Shown here piece by piece: positions 10,801 through 25,800 of a stretch of DNA of 64,000 nucleotides. The notes under the pieces were generated by a model. That model was not told the origin of the DNA. It saw nothing but the letters and a program-made list of their open reading frames with translations, and ran no database searches. This DNA comes from Hypericum androsaemum (lineage: Eukaryota > Streptophyta > Magnoliopsida > Malpighiales > Hypericaceae). A program made the translations under genes and the position numbers. The stretch spans positions 13,822,428 to 13,886,427 of the forward strand of contig OZ023194.1 in the NCBI GenBank assembly GCA_963995505.1, written 5' to 3'. Numbering within the stretch: position 1 is the first letter of the stretch; every line of letters begins with the position of its first letter.

Positions 10801-13800
10801 AAAAAAAACACAAAATGATTACCAGAGAAATAATGTTAGGCATCTGAAGGTGTAATTAAGAGCAAAAGATATATACCTCATTATGCCGAACTGGAAGTTC
10901 ATCATACTCAGAAGCACCAGATAGAATATGGAGAAACATCTACAAGAGTGACAAGGTAAAAAAAGTTATCCCAAAACGGCAAGAACATATCTTTTTTTAC
11001 AACGTGTTCACCAGTACTTACTTCAAGAGAGGTATCGGGCCCTATATTAGACCCAAACATCGATACAGTCACATAGCTAAGGTAATACTGCGAAGCAATA
11101 ATTCCCAACATTGTAGGCTCTACATTGTCTTCAGTTATCTTGACGCAACCACTATCTTCCAAATCCTCAAATGTGCTTTGCACTAATCTGTCAGAGGCAA
11201 AGGCTCAACCATCTTAATTGAAGTTGTAGGGACCTACCATCCTTAAATATTTAGATGCATCTGCCATCTCCAATATGTAAGAGCTTGCTCGTAATCAGTG
11301 GCTGGACAATGATGGGAGTGCCATATATGACAATATGCTGATCATAATTAATATGCCCTCAGCAGAGCTTTTTCAAGGATGAACTTTGTTCTTTACAGAG
11401 AGGTGCAATTAGTTTCAATATGATTGGGTAATATTGCTTGTTGGCTCAAACCTAAAGGATCTTTGCAAAAATATGAAATTGGACAACACAACAGATCCCA
11501 TATCGGTTAAATATATTTTCAAAAACATTTGTAACAACGAAGGAGGCTTTTACCTGGACAAGTAGGAGTTTACAGTCTGAGCTTCTGCATTCTCTAATGC
11601 ATAGTAGGCTGGATTTACCATCTGCACCAAAATCATCCAGATCATATGGACGGAGGGCAGAGGTGATAATAGGTAACCATAATACTTGGAGATCATGTTG
11701 TGTGTGGATGTGGGTCCTAGCTAGTCCAGAAGGTAAAGCTTACTTTCATCTGGCGCTCTAAACCAGAGGGAGTCAAATTTTGTAATAGCGGGGAGTGATT
11801 TTAGCAAGACGAAAGGCCTCTGCTTTTGAAGTAGCATGAAGTGATCTATCTAATATATTGTGGAAATCTTATGAGGCTTATTGGGGGCAGTTGATCAACT
11901 TAATTCTTCAACTTACATGACTGAATTGATCAATTCAGAATCACAAGGCAATATAAACAGCTTTCAGCCAGCAAAGCATCCATGCACCAGAGCATTGAAC
12001 AAAAGAATGACATAACTCACAGAAAGTATTTGAGAATCACAATACAGAAACAATGTCACATAACATTCACTGTTAGAAAACATCAAGAGTAATACCAGTC
12101 TCCGGAATAGGTAAGTCCAGGTAAGATAATGAATTGCATCCTCCTTATGGCCTATCGTGCCTGAAACTATCTCCGCATTGAAATGATTGTGCAACTGCTC
12201 CCTCAAACTACTCTCTACTGGGAATGGTTCGTACAGAAACTGCTCATAGAAGAATGAAGTAAGAAACCAACTTTTGAAAATCACCACAAGCTTCTTGTTA
12301 AGTTTCTCGCGACTTTATCCGACCTTTTTATAGAAGCTCTTTTTAGGTTCATGAACAAGAATGACAGCTTTTCCATATTGATCAAACTGTGGCCGGCCAG
12401 CACGGCCCATCATTTGTAGTATATCCGTGATTGGAAAATCTACATATCTTTTTGCTTTTCCGTCATAGTATTCAGTTCCCTGCAATAGAGAATAAAAATT
12501 AGAACCATAGCTGAATATTGGCTTTGAGACGTGTGAAAATGGAGAGGCATATAGAAGCACTGAATGGCAAAGCGATAGCGGAAATACTAAAATTCGCAGT
12601 AACAAGAAAGAAAGCTAGAAAATTCAACAAATAGGCTTGTGCCAGGAATAAATACGCAAAAGCGAGAAGAGACAGAATCATGGAATGATGCAACAACCTA
12701 TCCGTACTTCTACTGACCTTGATAATTACCAGATGAGCTGGAAGATTTACACCCCAGGCAAGTGTGCTGGTGCACACTAATACCTACAATTTCAAGCATG
12801 TGAGTGCTCTTTATACCTACGAAGATACAAACCTTTGCAAGAGGGACAAATAAACAAATTTTAATTGATGATAACCTGGATTTTGTTGTTTGCAAAGAGT
12901 TCCTCAACAAGAGATCTGTCTTTGTCATTTAGTCCTGCATGATGCAAACCGATGCCAAACTGCAGTGTGTGCCTTAGATTCTGATCGGTGACTTGAGAAA
13001 GAACCATCTGCAATGCTTCTTCTGTCATACTAAGAAACTGTATAGGATGTTCGTCCGAAGCTGCAAACTGCAAACAAGAACACAGTCACAGCTCAAAAAT
13101 GTTGCAGGCTAGACCATATCTTGCAAACAAGTGTCACCTTACCTGAATGAGGTCAAGTGCAGTGAGTCTTGTCTGCCGACGTGATGATACAAATATTAAC
13201 ACTGGCTTTGTTGGAGAATGAGTGCTTATTGCGGCATAGGCTGGTTTATTCATACTATTCATCCTTGGACAATAGTACTTTCCAGGATATCCCTGTTCAT
13301 TGATTTACCAGAGAAAGTAAGAAGACCAATTTCCAGAATCCAAACCACAAATGACACTCACAAAATAAAACTATATTATTCCATCATAAAAGAAGTTATA
13401 CTAAAAACCTGAAAAAAATAGAACAACGTTATGCACCTACTCGTAGATGAGCAATCAGACTTCTGCCATAGTTAAAAATGCAAAATTTGCATTTCGTTCA
13501 CTGAATATCCAAACTTTTAACTACCAACCCAGCACTTCTCCAATTATAAATAATGATTATATCAACAAAGTTCTTTAAGTCAGAGCTTTCATCTCGGGTC
13601 AGAAGTATCCGAATTCCGATCATGTAGACACATGATTCTTACCCTTAGGCCCTCTCCCATGTATTCCCTGTTGGATTAGCACGTCTTATGGCGTAGGCAA
13701 TAGGAAAAAATTAATGCAGGCATTGTTATTGATAGGGTTTACTAACATCTTACGGTTTTTCTTTTTTAGACTCCTTGTAAGCAGCAATTTAGCAAACAAG

Positions 13801-16800
13801 AAAAATACAATAATTTTTCAAAACCATACTTGGACGCTTCAGAAAACACTATCAAAGTTTGCTAGCAATGATAATGACACAAATTCCTCAGCCTCATTTC
13901 CAATCCTGATACTATTGGTTTTTTTATGGATTAAGCCTTCTGATACACCAACTTTCCTCCTCAGCGTCGCAGTAAAAAAATTATGAAAAGAAATACTCTG
14001 ATTGGACAACAGAAGAACATAATTAAAGTGAAGATAAAATCTAGAACGCCCTCAGACCAAATCTCAATTAGTATGAGGCATGAAACCAAGGTACAAGATC
14101 TACTTGCCTGGATGTGTACTTCCAGTGGTACAGGCCTTACACTAGGCTTGAAGTTGAAGAGTCCCATTTCATCAACACCCAGCCAATCACCCAAATCACT
14201 ATGGAAGGAATAAAAAGGAAATTCTTAATAGAAAAAAGAAAAGAAGAACCTAAATAATATTTCACGAAGACGCATCAAAACAACAATATTGATTAACATC
14301 ATGCTAATGGAAATCTCAAAGCCAGGCAGTATAATCTCCAAATGGATACTAACAATTCGAATAACTAGATATCAGCAACGTGGAAAAGGTTCTTTGATAA
14401 AATATCAACACCAAGAACAATAAACATAAGCTAATTTTAGAAAGAAAATCAAACAATCGCTTTGTTGACCTTCTATTGAGGTGGTTCTTGACATTAGATC
14501 AATGGACATGCACACCAAAGATAAAATAACTTGCTTAAAGTTGAGTATCGAATGTCTTCTTCTGGTAGTCAAGACGGTGGTAAACTATCTGTTGATCTCG
14601 TTATTTCAAAATGAGATGCAGAAGAATATTGGAAAAAGTTACATACCAGCATGAAACAGAAACCTTATGGCAATCATAACTAATTTATTCTTCGATAAAA
14701 GATAAATTTGGTTCATGGGCTTGATAACAGAAAATAGGAACAAGCCGAAACAGGCGTTAACTTCACACTTAAGAGGAAAATCCACCGACAACCATACACA
14801 ACTTAGATCCAAATAACTTACAAAACAATAAACGAGCTAACTAAAAGGTTATCATGATCGGGAACTGCAATGATAATGAGATCAGGAACTGCAATGATAA
14901 TGAGAAGACATGCCAGAATCAGGTACTGATATATGCCTCGTGGTTGTGTACCTTGCATTTGCCAAAGCTGTAGAAAGGCCAACAAATCGCACTGAACGCT
15001 CTGTTTGTGATGATATATATCTCATCCTCGAAACAATGACCTGAAAAATGCCGCATGTAGGGTTAAGATCATTTAGGCATTACATAAACCCCTGATAGTT
15101 CTAATCAACTCGTAGTTGATTGTCAAATAGCAAAAAAAGAAATTTATAAATTTTGAAGATTGCCCTTCAAATTACAGCTTTAACCTGCGACAAGACAATC
15201 CCAGCAATGACACTCCATTAATCCTTCGAATCTTTCTAAAGCAATTGATAATATCCTTTAATAGTTCTTGTCACCTATGTGCCTATTACATCGTCAGCAG
15301 ATACCTTCTGTCCTTACTAATTTGTCGATACAGATTAAATGCACCCATGCTATTTGTTCTTTTTAACATATCTGCGACTGCAAGGCCAGAAATGTATCTT
15401 CTCCACTAGTTTGACAAGCAATTATGGCAAGTGCATTGTTTTGTGGAAATAACAAAAAATGTAATGATAAGTTCAAGTCACAAGTTCCTAGTTATTATTT
15501 AATTTTTTACAACTTAGTGATCGAAATCAGAAAAAGTTGAATACTGAGATTTATTTAACATCACAGCTGTGATCTAGAAATCAGCAGGACTAATTGCTAA
15601 CATCCACTAGACAGGACTTTTCTGGATATGCTTAATGCGTTTTGTTTTTTGGCTCTAAGCTCTAATTATGTCACATTTAAATTTCAGCAGTTTCAAGCGC
15701 TGTTGCTTCTGGTAACAGCGTAAAAACACATATACTGGTAGCAGACTCCATCAGGATTTCCAACGATGCAAGACCCAGAACCCAGTAGTTTACGGAGAAA
15801 AGTCCTTTACTCAACAGTACATGAAGAACAGAAGTGTTACAGCATATTTAGAATAAATATTTGCTGCCTCAACGCATACCAAAAATCAATTATCACCATC
15901 AATCAAATAAGAGAATGTCGCAACTTTAGACATAGGTTTAATTTAGGCAGAGAGGTAGTGGAAGAGAAGAAATTAAATTGTAATCAGTAAGAAGTACCTC
16001 AAGAATGGGCCCACGATCAGCTCCAAGCAAGTGTATCTCATCTAAAATTACGAGGCCCACCTATCATTCAACAATAAAAAGCACCAGAAGTTTCTGGTTA
16101 AATGTGACTCTGACAGCAATCTTGAATAGTGTTCACAACCCCATAAAAATTAATTACAATGTTGTTTCACCTTTGTCACATAGCTTCGACTATGCCAGTT
16201 ACGGCTGATTCCATCCCACTTCTCAGGAGTTGACACAATGATATCAGCTGACAAGAGAGCCATCAAATCTGGAGTATAATCTCCAGTCATTTCCACCTGA
16301 GAATGACGTAAGTTCAGTAGCCTCCAATGAGGAACTTAGGTTGGTTCTCGCATTGTGTAAAAAAAAATCAACTTCAACATGCATGTACTGTCAAAGTTCA
16401 TTACCATCTGTTTCCCAAGCCGCGCTACAAGATGCTTTTTCCAATCATTCATTCTTTCACGAACAATAGCCTTCAATGGTGCTATGTAGATCACCTGCCG
16501 TGGCATGCATGTTGAGCATTATGAAATCCACATTTCCGGACATTTTCAGTTCTAACGTGAGAGCACAAAACAATAACCACAACAGAAAAATTATCAGCTT
16601 ACAGACCATCTCACACCTCAACAAGATTTCTTTTGCTTGAACTGGTGCATATCACCTTTTTTATGTTGGTCATGTACTCTTGATTCATAAATTACCTTTC
16701 CCAAAACACACTGTTCGCATTCTTTTAAGACTATGGTTCAGTAGAAGCTTGCCCATCCAACCAGCAAGTCACTCGATATACTTCACTTAACTACTTTGGC

Positions 16801-19800
16801 TCATGCTTTGAAGAAGAAGTGATAGCTTTTGCAGTCAATTGTCATTTTTTATGGATCAACTAAGATGAAGTACCTTCATATCAGGTTGTGTGTTGAACAA
16901 GCGAAGCATTGCAAGTTCAGCAGAAATAGTTTTGCCACTTCCTGTTGGAGCTCCAAGTAGGACATTGTTGTCTGTGTGATAGAGTACATGAAAGATCTAC
17001 AGTCTCAAGACACCAGCGTTAAACGGCAATATAGGCACTTCAAATGAACTGGAGCATAAACAAATTGGATGAGAACTCGAGTGGCTACCACACCTGTGTC
17101 TGAATTGGATTGAAATGTGAAAATTTGTAGAGGGCTTCATAAGTAGCATTTCCAAGTGCAGTGACTGGAAGTGGCTTCAAGTCTAGAAGTTCGGTATGGG
17201 TAGTGCGACCCTGCAGAGAGCAATGTTGTACCATGAGAATAACCTTTGCCAACGAATAACAATTAGAGTTCGGCAACTGAACTCCTGGGACTTGGGAACA
17301 TAAAGAAGTACCTCTGGCAATGCTAGATTATGGAAAGAGATGGTGTAAAACGCTTCTGATTGCAACCAAGAATCAGAAACAGCATGAATGTAGTATTGCG
17401 GTGGATGAGGTTCGAAAATTGGAACGTTGAAAGAAAGCTTCTGTGCTTCGCCTCTCGCCATACGTTTGGTCAGTGTGAAAAGGTCCGAGTGGTAGATGTG
17501 GTCATTCTCAGAATCCTGTGTGACATATTTATTGGCAGTCATCAGCCGATCCAGAAAACAGAAAAGCCATCATCTCAGTGGCAACTGGCACCCAAGACAG
17601 CACAATCATAAACTGAAAACTCTTAGCGTACTTTCTCGAGATGACAATGTTCAACACAAGTCTATAGCTTTAACCCTTCAGAGAAAATAGGACGAAGAAA
17701 TAGAACAACGTAACTGAAGCTGAAAAATATGATAAGAGTTGCAAGCAGTGAAGCAACCAAACCCCGTACAGCTGATAGCAACTAAGCTAATAGGTAATCC
17801 ATGTGACTCTTTGAAAGGTTAATCCATTGATCGTGAAAGCATATTGGGATACACAAGACCATTCAATTAAGAATTAACAAAGTAGAAGATTCTTTAAGTG
17901 GTACCTCGACAAGAATCCACCAACGCTGTGCAGTACCGTGGAAGCGATCCTTCCATATGAACTCTGGAGTTATAAGCAAATCCACCTGGATGAACCCGTT
18001 AACCATCATATAAACGTGTCTCCATCTACCTACCGAAATATTGAAAAGAAAGACTGTACTAAGGGTGGAAAGTCCCAAGCTACCAGAGAGAATTACCTTC
18101 AGGACAGTCCTGGTTATTGGACTTATGGTGGCTGATAATTGAAGCCATGGGAAATATCCAAGATATTGCTTGACCAACTTGTGTTGAAATCCCAGTAAAA
18201 CCACCAATCAAATATGTTTACAATCAAGAATATGCATTATGATAAAGTTCAATAGCAATGAAAAAGAAAGGATCCAAAGATACCTTTCCTCCATGTGCAT
18301 AACGGATGAGCGCTCCTATATCTTTTTCCTCCATCTCCTGTAAATGGTCCAAGTCAACTCCTCGTTCTTCGAGCTTCCGCAGAACCTGTAGCACCTTCAA
18401 CTGTTATATAACAAAATCGTACAATGCACGGTTTACTGATTTGTTAAGAAACTGCGCACAAACCTCTGGTGAAATATCTTTTCCAAATTGTCTGAGGGGG
18501 TGCTGATATGGCCAAATCTGTTGATCAACAGCTTTGCAGTACTCTAGCATGAACAATGACATCTCACACCAACCTCGCCGCAAACAAATTTCAAAAAGTG
18601 CCCGCATGATTCGAGCCAGACTGGCACTGATGTATGCCGCATCAGAAACCAATGAGAAAGCATCAATTGATCCACGGGAAATATACAGCTGCATATCATT
18701 AAGGCATTTTTAAAGGAAAGGCAGCATAATTCTCTTAATTCAAGCTGAAACACTTGATCTCTCTAACCTGAATAAGAATAGAAATTTTCCCATGTTTGTT
18801 TGAAGGACCCCCCTTAACATCCAAAGGGCAAGATGTGCGTAACAATGTTTCCAACTCACTCTGCTCCTCTTCTCGAACAACTATATTCTCAAATTCAGAG
18901 GAGTGCGCTACCATGTCAATAACCTAGCAACATAGTTGAACAAGGTGGGTCATATATAAGCAAAGAATATCTGTGAAGTCCTCTGTCAAAAGAGCTCACT
19001 GAAACCAAAAAGGTATCTAATGTCAAATAGCATGCTACCATTTCCATCCATTCTTGTAGTTTAGGAGTAGCTGAAACCAAATGAAAGGGTTCTCAACAAA
19101 ATTGAACGCAAATAAAAAGGAAGATGCAACAACCTCAGCATCACTCATGTGCCGCTTTAGCATCTCATTGTAAGTCTCGACACTAGAATACTGGATATAG
19201 AAGTGGCTTGCAATGCGGCCAAGCTCAGTGCAATAAAAGTTGCCACTTTTCTCATCAAATCGCATCATCTTAGCTTTATCAAGTGAGCGTGCAGCATCTG
19301 CCACAAGAGCTCTTTGCTTTAAACTGAGAGAGGGGTCTGCAATAACCTGAGGGGGGAAAGTATTAACAGGACTTATAGCATAGCATTATACACATTGAAC
19401 AAATAATGAGGGTAGATATCTTAGAAAATGTGTCTCAGGGACAAGATATAGAACCACCTGTCAGTTCGTTAGAGTGTGGATCCCAACCAAGATAAAATGC
19501 AAGCAACTAACATATCACTAGGTTAAAATTGGCTGAAGAAGATTAAATCTTCGTAAGAAATGGAAAGGGTCCAAAAAAAACATAACAGATACACATGTAT
19601 TAGATTCAAAATTAGGGCTCAGATATAGCATGTCTTCCAGATGTTAAAGTGAAATGGACGAAAGCAATTAGCCAATAAGGTTTCTTTTCAGATCCACTGC
19701 TCTACAATCTTATAGACAAATCATATGCATTTCCTCTTCTGTTTCCATTTGAACATGGAGTTCGCTGGACAAAAAACTGCTAACTATACTTATTCCTTAA

Positions 19801-22800
19801 TATCTAATTACAATTTCTACTTTCTTTTGAAGGAATCTGACCGCAGCTGCATATTGCTATTTGGCTGAGCATCAGCATCCCTTGATAAGAAGTGCCAAAA
19901 TAAGTATAAAGATGCAGATTTTTTTAGGGAGACACTGATATTTAGGACTGCCAGAAAGCATACCTCATCCCATCCAATACCATATGCCAGTGGGTTTTGC
20001 CTCATCCTAATGAAAAGATAGGTATATCCAAGCCATGCACAAGCTTCCTTGACATTAGTGACAGTACCCAATGCCACCTCTGCGTTTAAGTTGTCTTTTA
20101 ATGAACTAATGAACTGCAAAAAGAGAAGAGGTTAGGCTTGAGGATGCGAAAACCAGAATAGAAGAAGTGTTTAGTGTTTAGAAGAAGTAAAGGAAACCCC
20201 AATAAGCATATTTCTCCTCTCTTTCTTATACTGATATAAGAAAAATATGAGTTCAACATTGTAAATTTTATTAGAAGTGCAGGTCTGCACTCGTGGTTAG
20301 GCTTGTGATGCAGGGATGAGCCGACCATTGTTGTACTACCTGACTAAGATAACAACATTAACATTTATGATTGAATGCTAGGCTACAATCTTGCCAAACA
20401 AAGCTTACCTGACTTTCAATGGGAAGCTGACTGGTAAGCAATCTCAAATAGTACGCCAGCTTGTCGTGAGACGTGATTATGATACCTTCACCACTTTTGT
20501 CAAATTGGGGCCTCCCAGCCCTGCCAAAAATCTGAAATATGAACATATCAAGAACGTCAATATGCCACAATACAAATATTAAAAAATTAAGCTGTCTTAG
20601 TAGATTTGACACTGACCTGCATAACATCAAGCATGCCGAGGTCTCGCCAGCCTCCGGCCTTTGGATCGTATAGCTGGGTTCCCTGAACATAAAACATATT
20701 GAATAAATGAATGATATGAGCCACTTGAAGTAATGGAAGGAAAGAATATGTCTATTCTGTCAAGGAATGGATGTGTCCTCTGTTGGAGAGAATCTCACAT
20801 CGGAAGTTGCAAGTGGGTTTGGGCCTGTTTCTAAGTGTGGATGATCCACCTACTCACTACCTTAAGGTTTTGGGTAGGATATGGAAAGTCCTATATGGTA
20901 TCAGGGCCAATTGCTCTAACGAGCCCATGGCCCGTTGTGCTCGCATGGCCCGTTGTGCTAGCATGGCCCGTTGTGCTCGCACGGCCCGCCTTTGAAAGCA
21001 CGAAAGGCAGTGTGAAGCCCGTGCAAACTTCAGCCCGATGGGCTTCGTTTGAGGGGGCGTGTTGGAGAGAATCTCACATCGCAAGTTGCAAGTGGGTTGG
21101 ACCTGTTTATAAGTGTGGATGATCCACCTACTCACTGCCTTAAGGTTTTGGGTATGATATGGAAATTCCTATATTCTCAATGAAAGATGATGTAAAAAGC
21201 TCTAAGCATCTGGAGATCTTACAGTTTGACCAGCACTTAACTGTCTATGGAGAAATTGAGGTCTATCTACTCAAACTAGTTTTTCAGATGAAACATAAGT
21301 CAAACTAGTTGATGAAACACAGACATGGCTAAAAACTTACACTAAAAACAAGACAAATTGTGAACTTCCTATATCCAACACGGAACACCTAGAATTATTA
21401 GCAATTTCAACCTGGTGATAGTTTCCAAATATTCAGAAAATTATTCAACTGCAGAAATTCATGTCATTTGAGAGCTTGCACTAACCTTTATCACAACAGT
21501 GTGAGCAGGAAGATTAACACCCCATGCCAAAGTTGCTGTGCAAACAAGAATCTGAAGCATAAAACGATCTCAGCCAGGAAATGGAAAGTTACCATAAACA
21601 ATATTAACAAAGCTGAAAGTGTTTTACCCTTAAAAGTCCATCAGAGAACAATCGCTCAGTCAGACCCCTATCAGCACGTAACATTCCAGCATGATGAACA
21701 CCAACGCCATATTCAAAGAGGTCAACAAGATTCTTGTTTCTCGATTTAACAACATCTTTCTGAAGAAATACCACAAAGTAGGGAGCTACATACATCAACA
21801 TCAGAGGAACCAAGGATTTCATAGATTAATCGAACACAAATGAATTTCCTTAACTTCTCACCTTCCATAAGGTATACTGAGGATGTTCAGTATTTTGAAA
21901 TAGATCCAATTCATCATACTTCCGAGCAAGTTCAACCTGTTCATTGTAATTGTTAGACAAGTCTCGGCATGGAGAAGTCCAAAAACAAATGATTCTAAAT
22001 GCGTTAGTCAGCTTTTACAGCCACCCCTCCCGGCATTTTTTATCACCTGGCTGTCTCTTTAAATATATAGAAAGCATTAATGTGTCCACCAATGGAACAA
22101 GTGATCAGTTCCAAAAGTGAGTTTGTGATGTAGTTTCCAAGTCCTAAAATTAGTGGAGTTGTCCAAGTTAAAAAGGTACAACGTCATACTTTGAGTTTAT
22201 TGTCAGATCTCTAGTTAATAATGAACTTAAATAGCTCAAAAGCAGAAACTATAATCAAATACTGTTCACCCAAGCCCGTTTATATTGTGCTCCCAATTAA
22301 CTATGTAAGTGGCATCGTTATCACCAAACAAAGATAATCCACAGTCGGATGTGGATGGCCAAATCTTAGTCGCTTCCACATAAACCGTCAGAACGACAAT
22401 ATTGTGAGCACGCTTGGACCTATTTATCTACGAGACAACATCACTCATTCGGACAATTTCCTTCTATGATGCAGACTGTTACCAACAGAAAAGGACAAAA
22501 GATTTCAAGCTTGTGCAAAAATGAATGCAGCGAAGTAGATGGCTATTATGCCTTATGAAAGAACATGAACACTGTTATATAAGAGAAGCGAGAGAAAAAT
22601 TGGAGGTCCAACTTTTTCTGTTGTCATTTAAGTTAATAATTTAGCAACACCATCTGCTAATTGACATAAAAAGCTTGAAAATAAGAAGTATGAAATACCA
22701 ATTTCTCAGCTGTTTTTACTGTATCCTTTCTTGAATGAACAAATACCATTGCTTGGTGACCTTGCTTTATAGAATCAGCAACCTGGGAACAAATTTGGTA

Positions 22801-25800
22801 TCAAATTCTTATGCTGCCACTATAAGGTCTGGACAGAAAAAATAAAGCCACGTGATTGTTTACCTTCTTGTAACAAATTTCATTCAATAATTCGTTCCGA
22901 GCTGCAAAGTTTTGCTCACTTATCCCAATGTACTGTTGTGCAAGAGGTACAGGACGATAACTAGAATCAAAGAAGAAAAGGCCAGCCTCTGGATTCACTC
23001 TTAGAAACTGAGCAACCTGTATTCACATTTGAAATTTTAAGAAGCCAGGTTGTAGGATGAGGGAAACTGAAACGATTCTGGTATATGCAACAATCGGGCT
23101 CACCAGAAAACCAAAAGAAAAAATAGAACAAAAGATCAAGCTCACTGCAAAGAGACCTCTAAGTAATTTGGCAGAGTAGCTGAAAGTCCAACTATGCGTA
23201 TCATTGTTTGGGTAGCCTCCACCTGTTCTCCACACACAAAAAAGGAGCAAACAGTAAAAGTCAACAAAATTTCTGTTCGCCCTGGCAATTTCGATAGCTT
23301 GGTTATGTGTCACTCGAGATACACTTGGTCAAAATAATTGCAAGCCTTTGAAGAGTTCATCAGGTAATAAGAAGCATCACTAGGAATGATTTGATTTGAT
23401 TTGATTCACAGATGTTTTACAGCATCCACAAGACAATGCTAATTAACAGAAAATTTCTTCTCCCATAACCGCAAGAGTGCTGTTGATTTACCTGACGGAG
23501 AGTCCTTGCAACCAGGGCCTCTATAACAGGACCTCTGTCATCATTCAGAAGATGCACTTCATCAATAATGAGGAGCTTCACCAACATTGAGAGTGACATG
23601 TCACTGCTTTTACGAGTAATGACATCCCATTTCTCTGGAGTTGTTACTATCATCTAAGCCAAAAAGATCGATAATTAGATACAAGAGCTTCTATGACAGA
23701 AAACTACTGTATTCAGGCATTCAATTAGATTGCAACCTGAGTTTCTTGAAGTTCATTTTTGGAGAGCTGCATGTCTCCAGTGAGTTCTCTCACGGTCATA
23801 TTCAGAGGAGATAAGCGATGGCTAAAGGTTCTTGTGACCTCTGCAGCTAATGCCTGGAAATAATCTTTCATGAAATAAACAAATCCAGCAATGTACACCC
23901 ACGCAGAAGCATAAAAAAATAAGTTCTGGTGAAAGTCATGTGAAGAAACAGCACAGTATGATAGGGTCTACCTTCATGGGGGCAACATAAACAATTTTGA
24001 ATTCATCTTTATGCAAGTACCCATCCTTGAAGTGCTGTCCAATCTACCAAAACCAAAGTAAAGCGCATCAATTAGTAATATTAAGGAATCCAATAATCTC
24101 GACATTTTGACAATGCAAACCAAAAGTGATGCTCGTAGAAAAAGCCACAGCTGACAGCATACCTCGTGCAGAATAGATATCATTGCTATATTTGTTTTTC
24201 CAGCTCCTGTTGGTGCACAAACCTGCAAGCACATTGTAAGACAGTGGACAACAAAAATGAACCCTGTTTTGCCTCCCATTATTGAAGCACTTTTATAGGC
24301 CCTGTACACAAAGTGCAAAATCAAAGGGTTGAAGCTAGTACACACAAGTATATTTTCATTAGTGTGGTAGACAGTCTGGAATATCCGGCTCTGAATACGG
24401 TTAAGAGACTTGTAGCCTTCAAAAGCAGCCTGAGCAAAATTATCCAACTCCTTTATCTCAATCTGTAAGCATGAGAAGATCAAGAAACCATATTAAGATG
24501 AGATCACAAGAGAAGATATGGCGAAGAAAGGAAAAGTTGTAAGAATTCCTTAAATGTCACAATAATGGCAAGATCGAATCAATCCAGGCCGTTGTAATGA
24601 TTAAAAAAAGAGCAATAATTGAAATACGAAGTGGTCTGGGCTGATAGATTCCTATAGAGGCACATACACTATATCACAAACGACAATGGCATAACGCTCA
24701 TCCACTGCATGCCACTTCGGAAAATTATTAATTACTACATCGGTGCTAAAACAAACAGAATTCACAAAATCAGGATGATGCATGAGCAATGGTGTTACCG
24801 AAAAGTTGCCACCAACTTCAGTAAGCAAAAAGAATTAAAATCAACCCGATGGGCTATAACAGAGGGGAACTGCATCAATAAAACAGACCAGGCGTTCCCC
24901 TGGCTTCATCTGTGCAGTTGGTGTTGGGGGAATTATGACTTCCTCATAGCCCTTGAAATGCTTCCTTGCTGTCCCTTGAGGAAGTGCAGTCACTAACGAT
25001 GAATTTGACCCTGAGCCAGACCCCATCAGATTTTCAATAGGGTTTTTCCTTTCACTAGCTTCTAATAGAGAGGAAAAGCTTGCATCAGTGTCAACTCCAA
25101 GTTCAGCTCCACGCTTATGACGCCTTTCTTCTTTGCGTCGAAGTTTATCGATTTGCTTTTCAGATTCCATTTGAACAGTGACCTAGGACACATAACAAAG
25201 GTTACTTTTCGGGCTCTCGCGACGATAGAAGAAGGAAAATGGGAGATGAAAAAATATCCCAGATATAAATACTGAAGATTACCTGAGTGCCATAACTAGG
25301 CATGCGTGACTGCGTATTTGAAGCCATCTTGTCCGATTTCAATATAAATACCCCGTGATGAAAAGCTTCAACGAGCTCCTTCCGATGCTAAAGAAACAGA
25401 ATAACTAAATTATAGACCAAGAGAATAACCAATATGCATTCACCACTAGGCAACCACATCGCCAAATGATAAACATTATCATGATTTTGTGCTTCTGATT
25501 GGGAGAAAGAATGGGAACAGAAGAAAAAAAAAGGTGCAACATCACCATTTAAGAATTATCCAAATAAGGAAAAGCATCCCTTTTATCTAGCGATCTCTAA
25601 GAACTGAACAGCAATATTATCATCGTAGATGATATTCAGTCATCAAAAAAATACCAGAAAAAGACTGCACGATCTGGATGAGAGATGAGAATAACTCGAA
25701 AACCGACGAAGAAAAAATGGCACAAAAAAGCACGGCTTACCAATAAGAGGTCTTGAACAGTCTCAAAAGCACCATCGCCCACAAGATCCAACAGATCACC

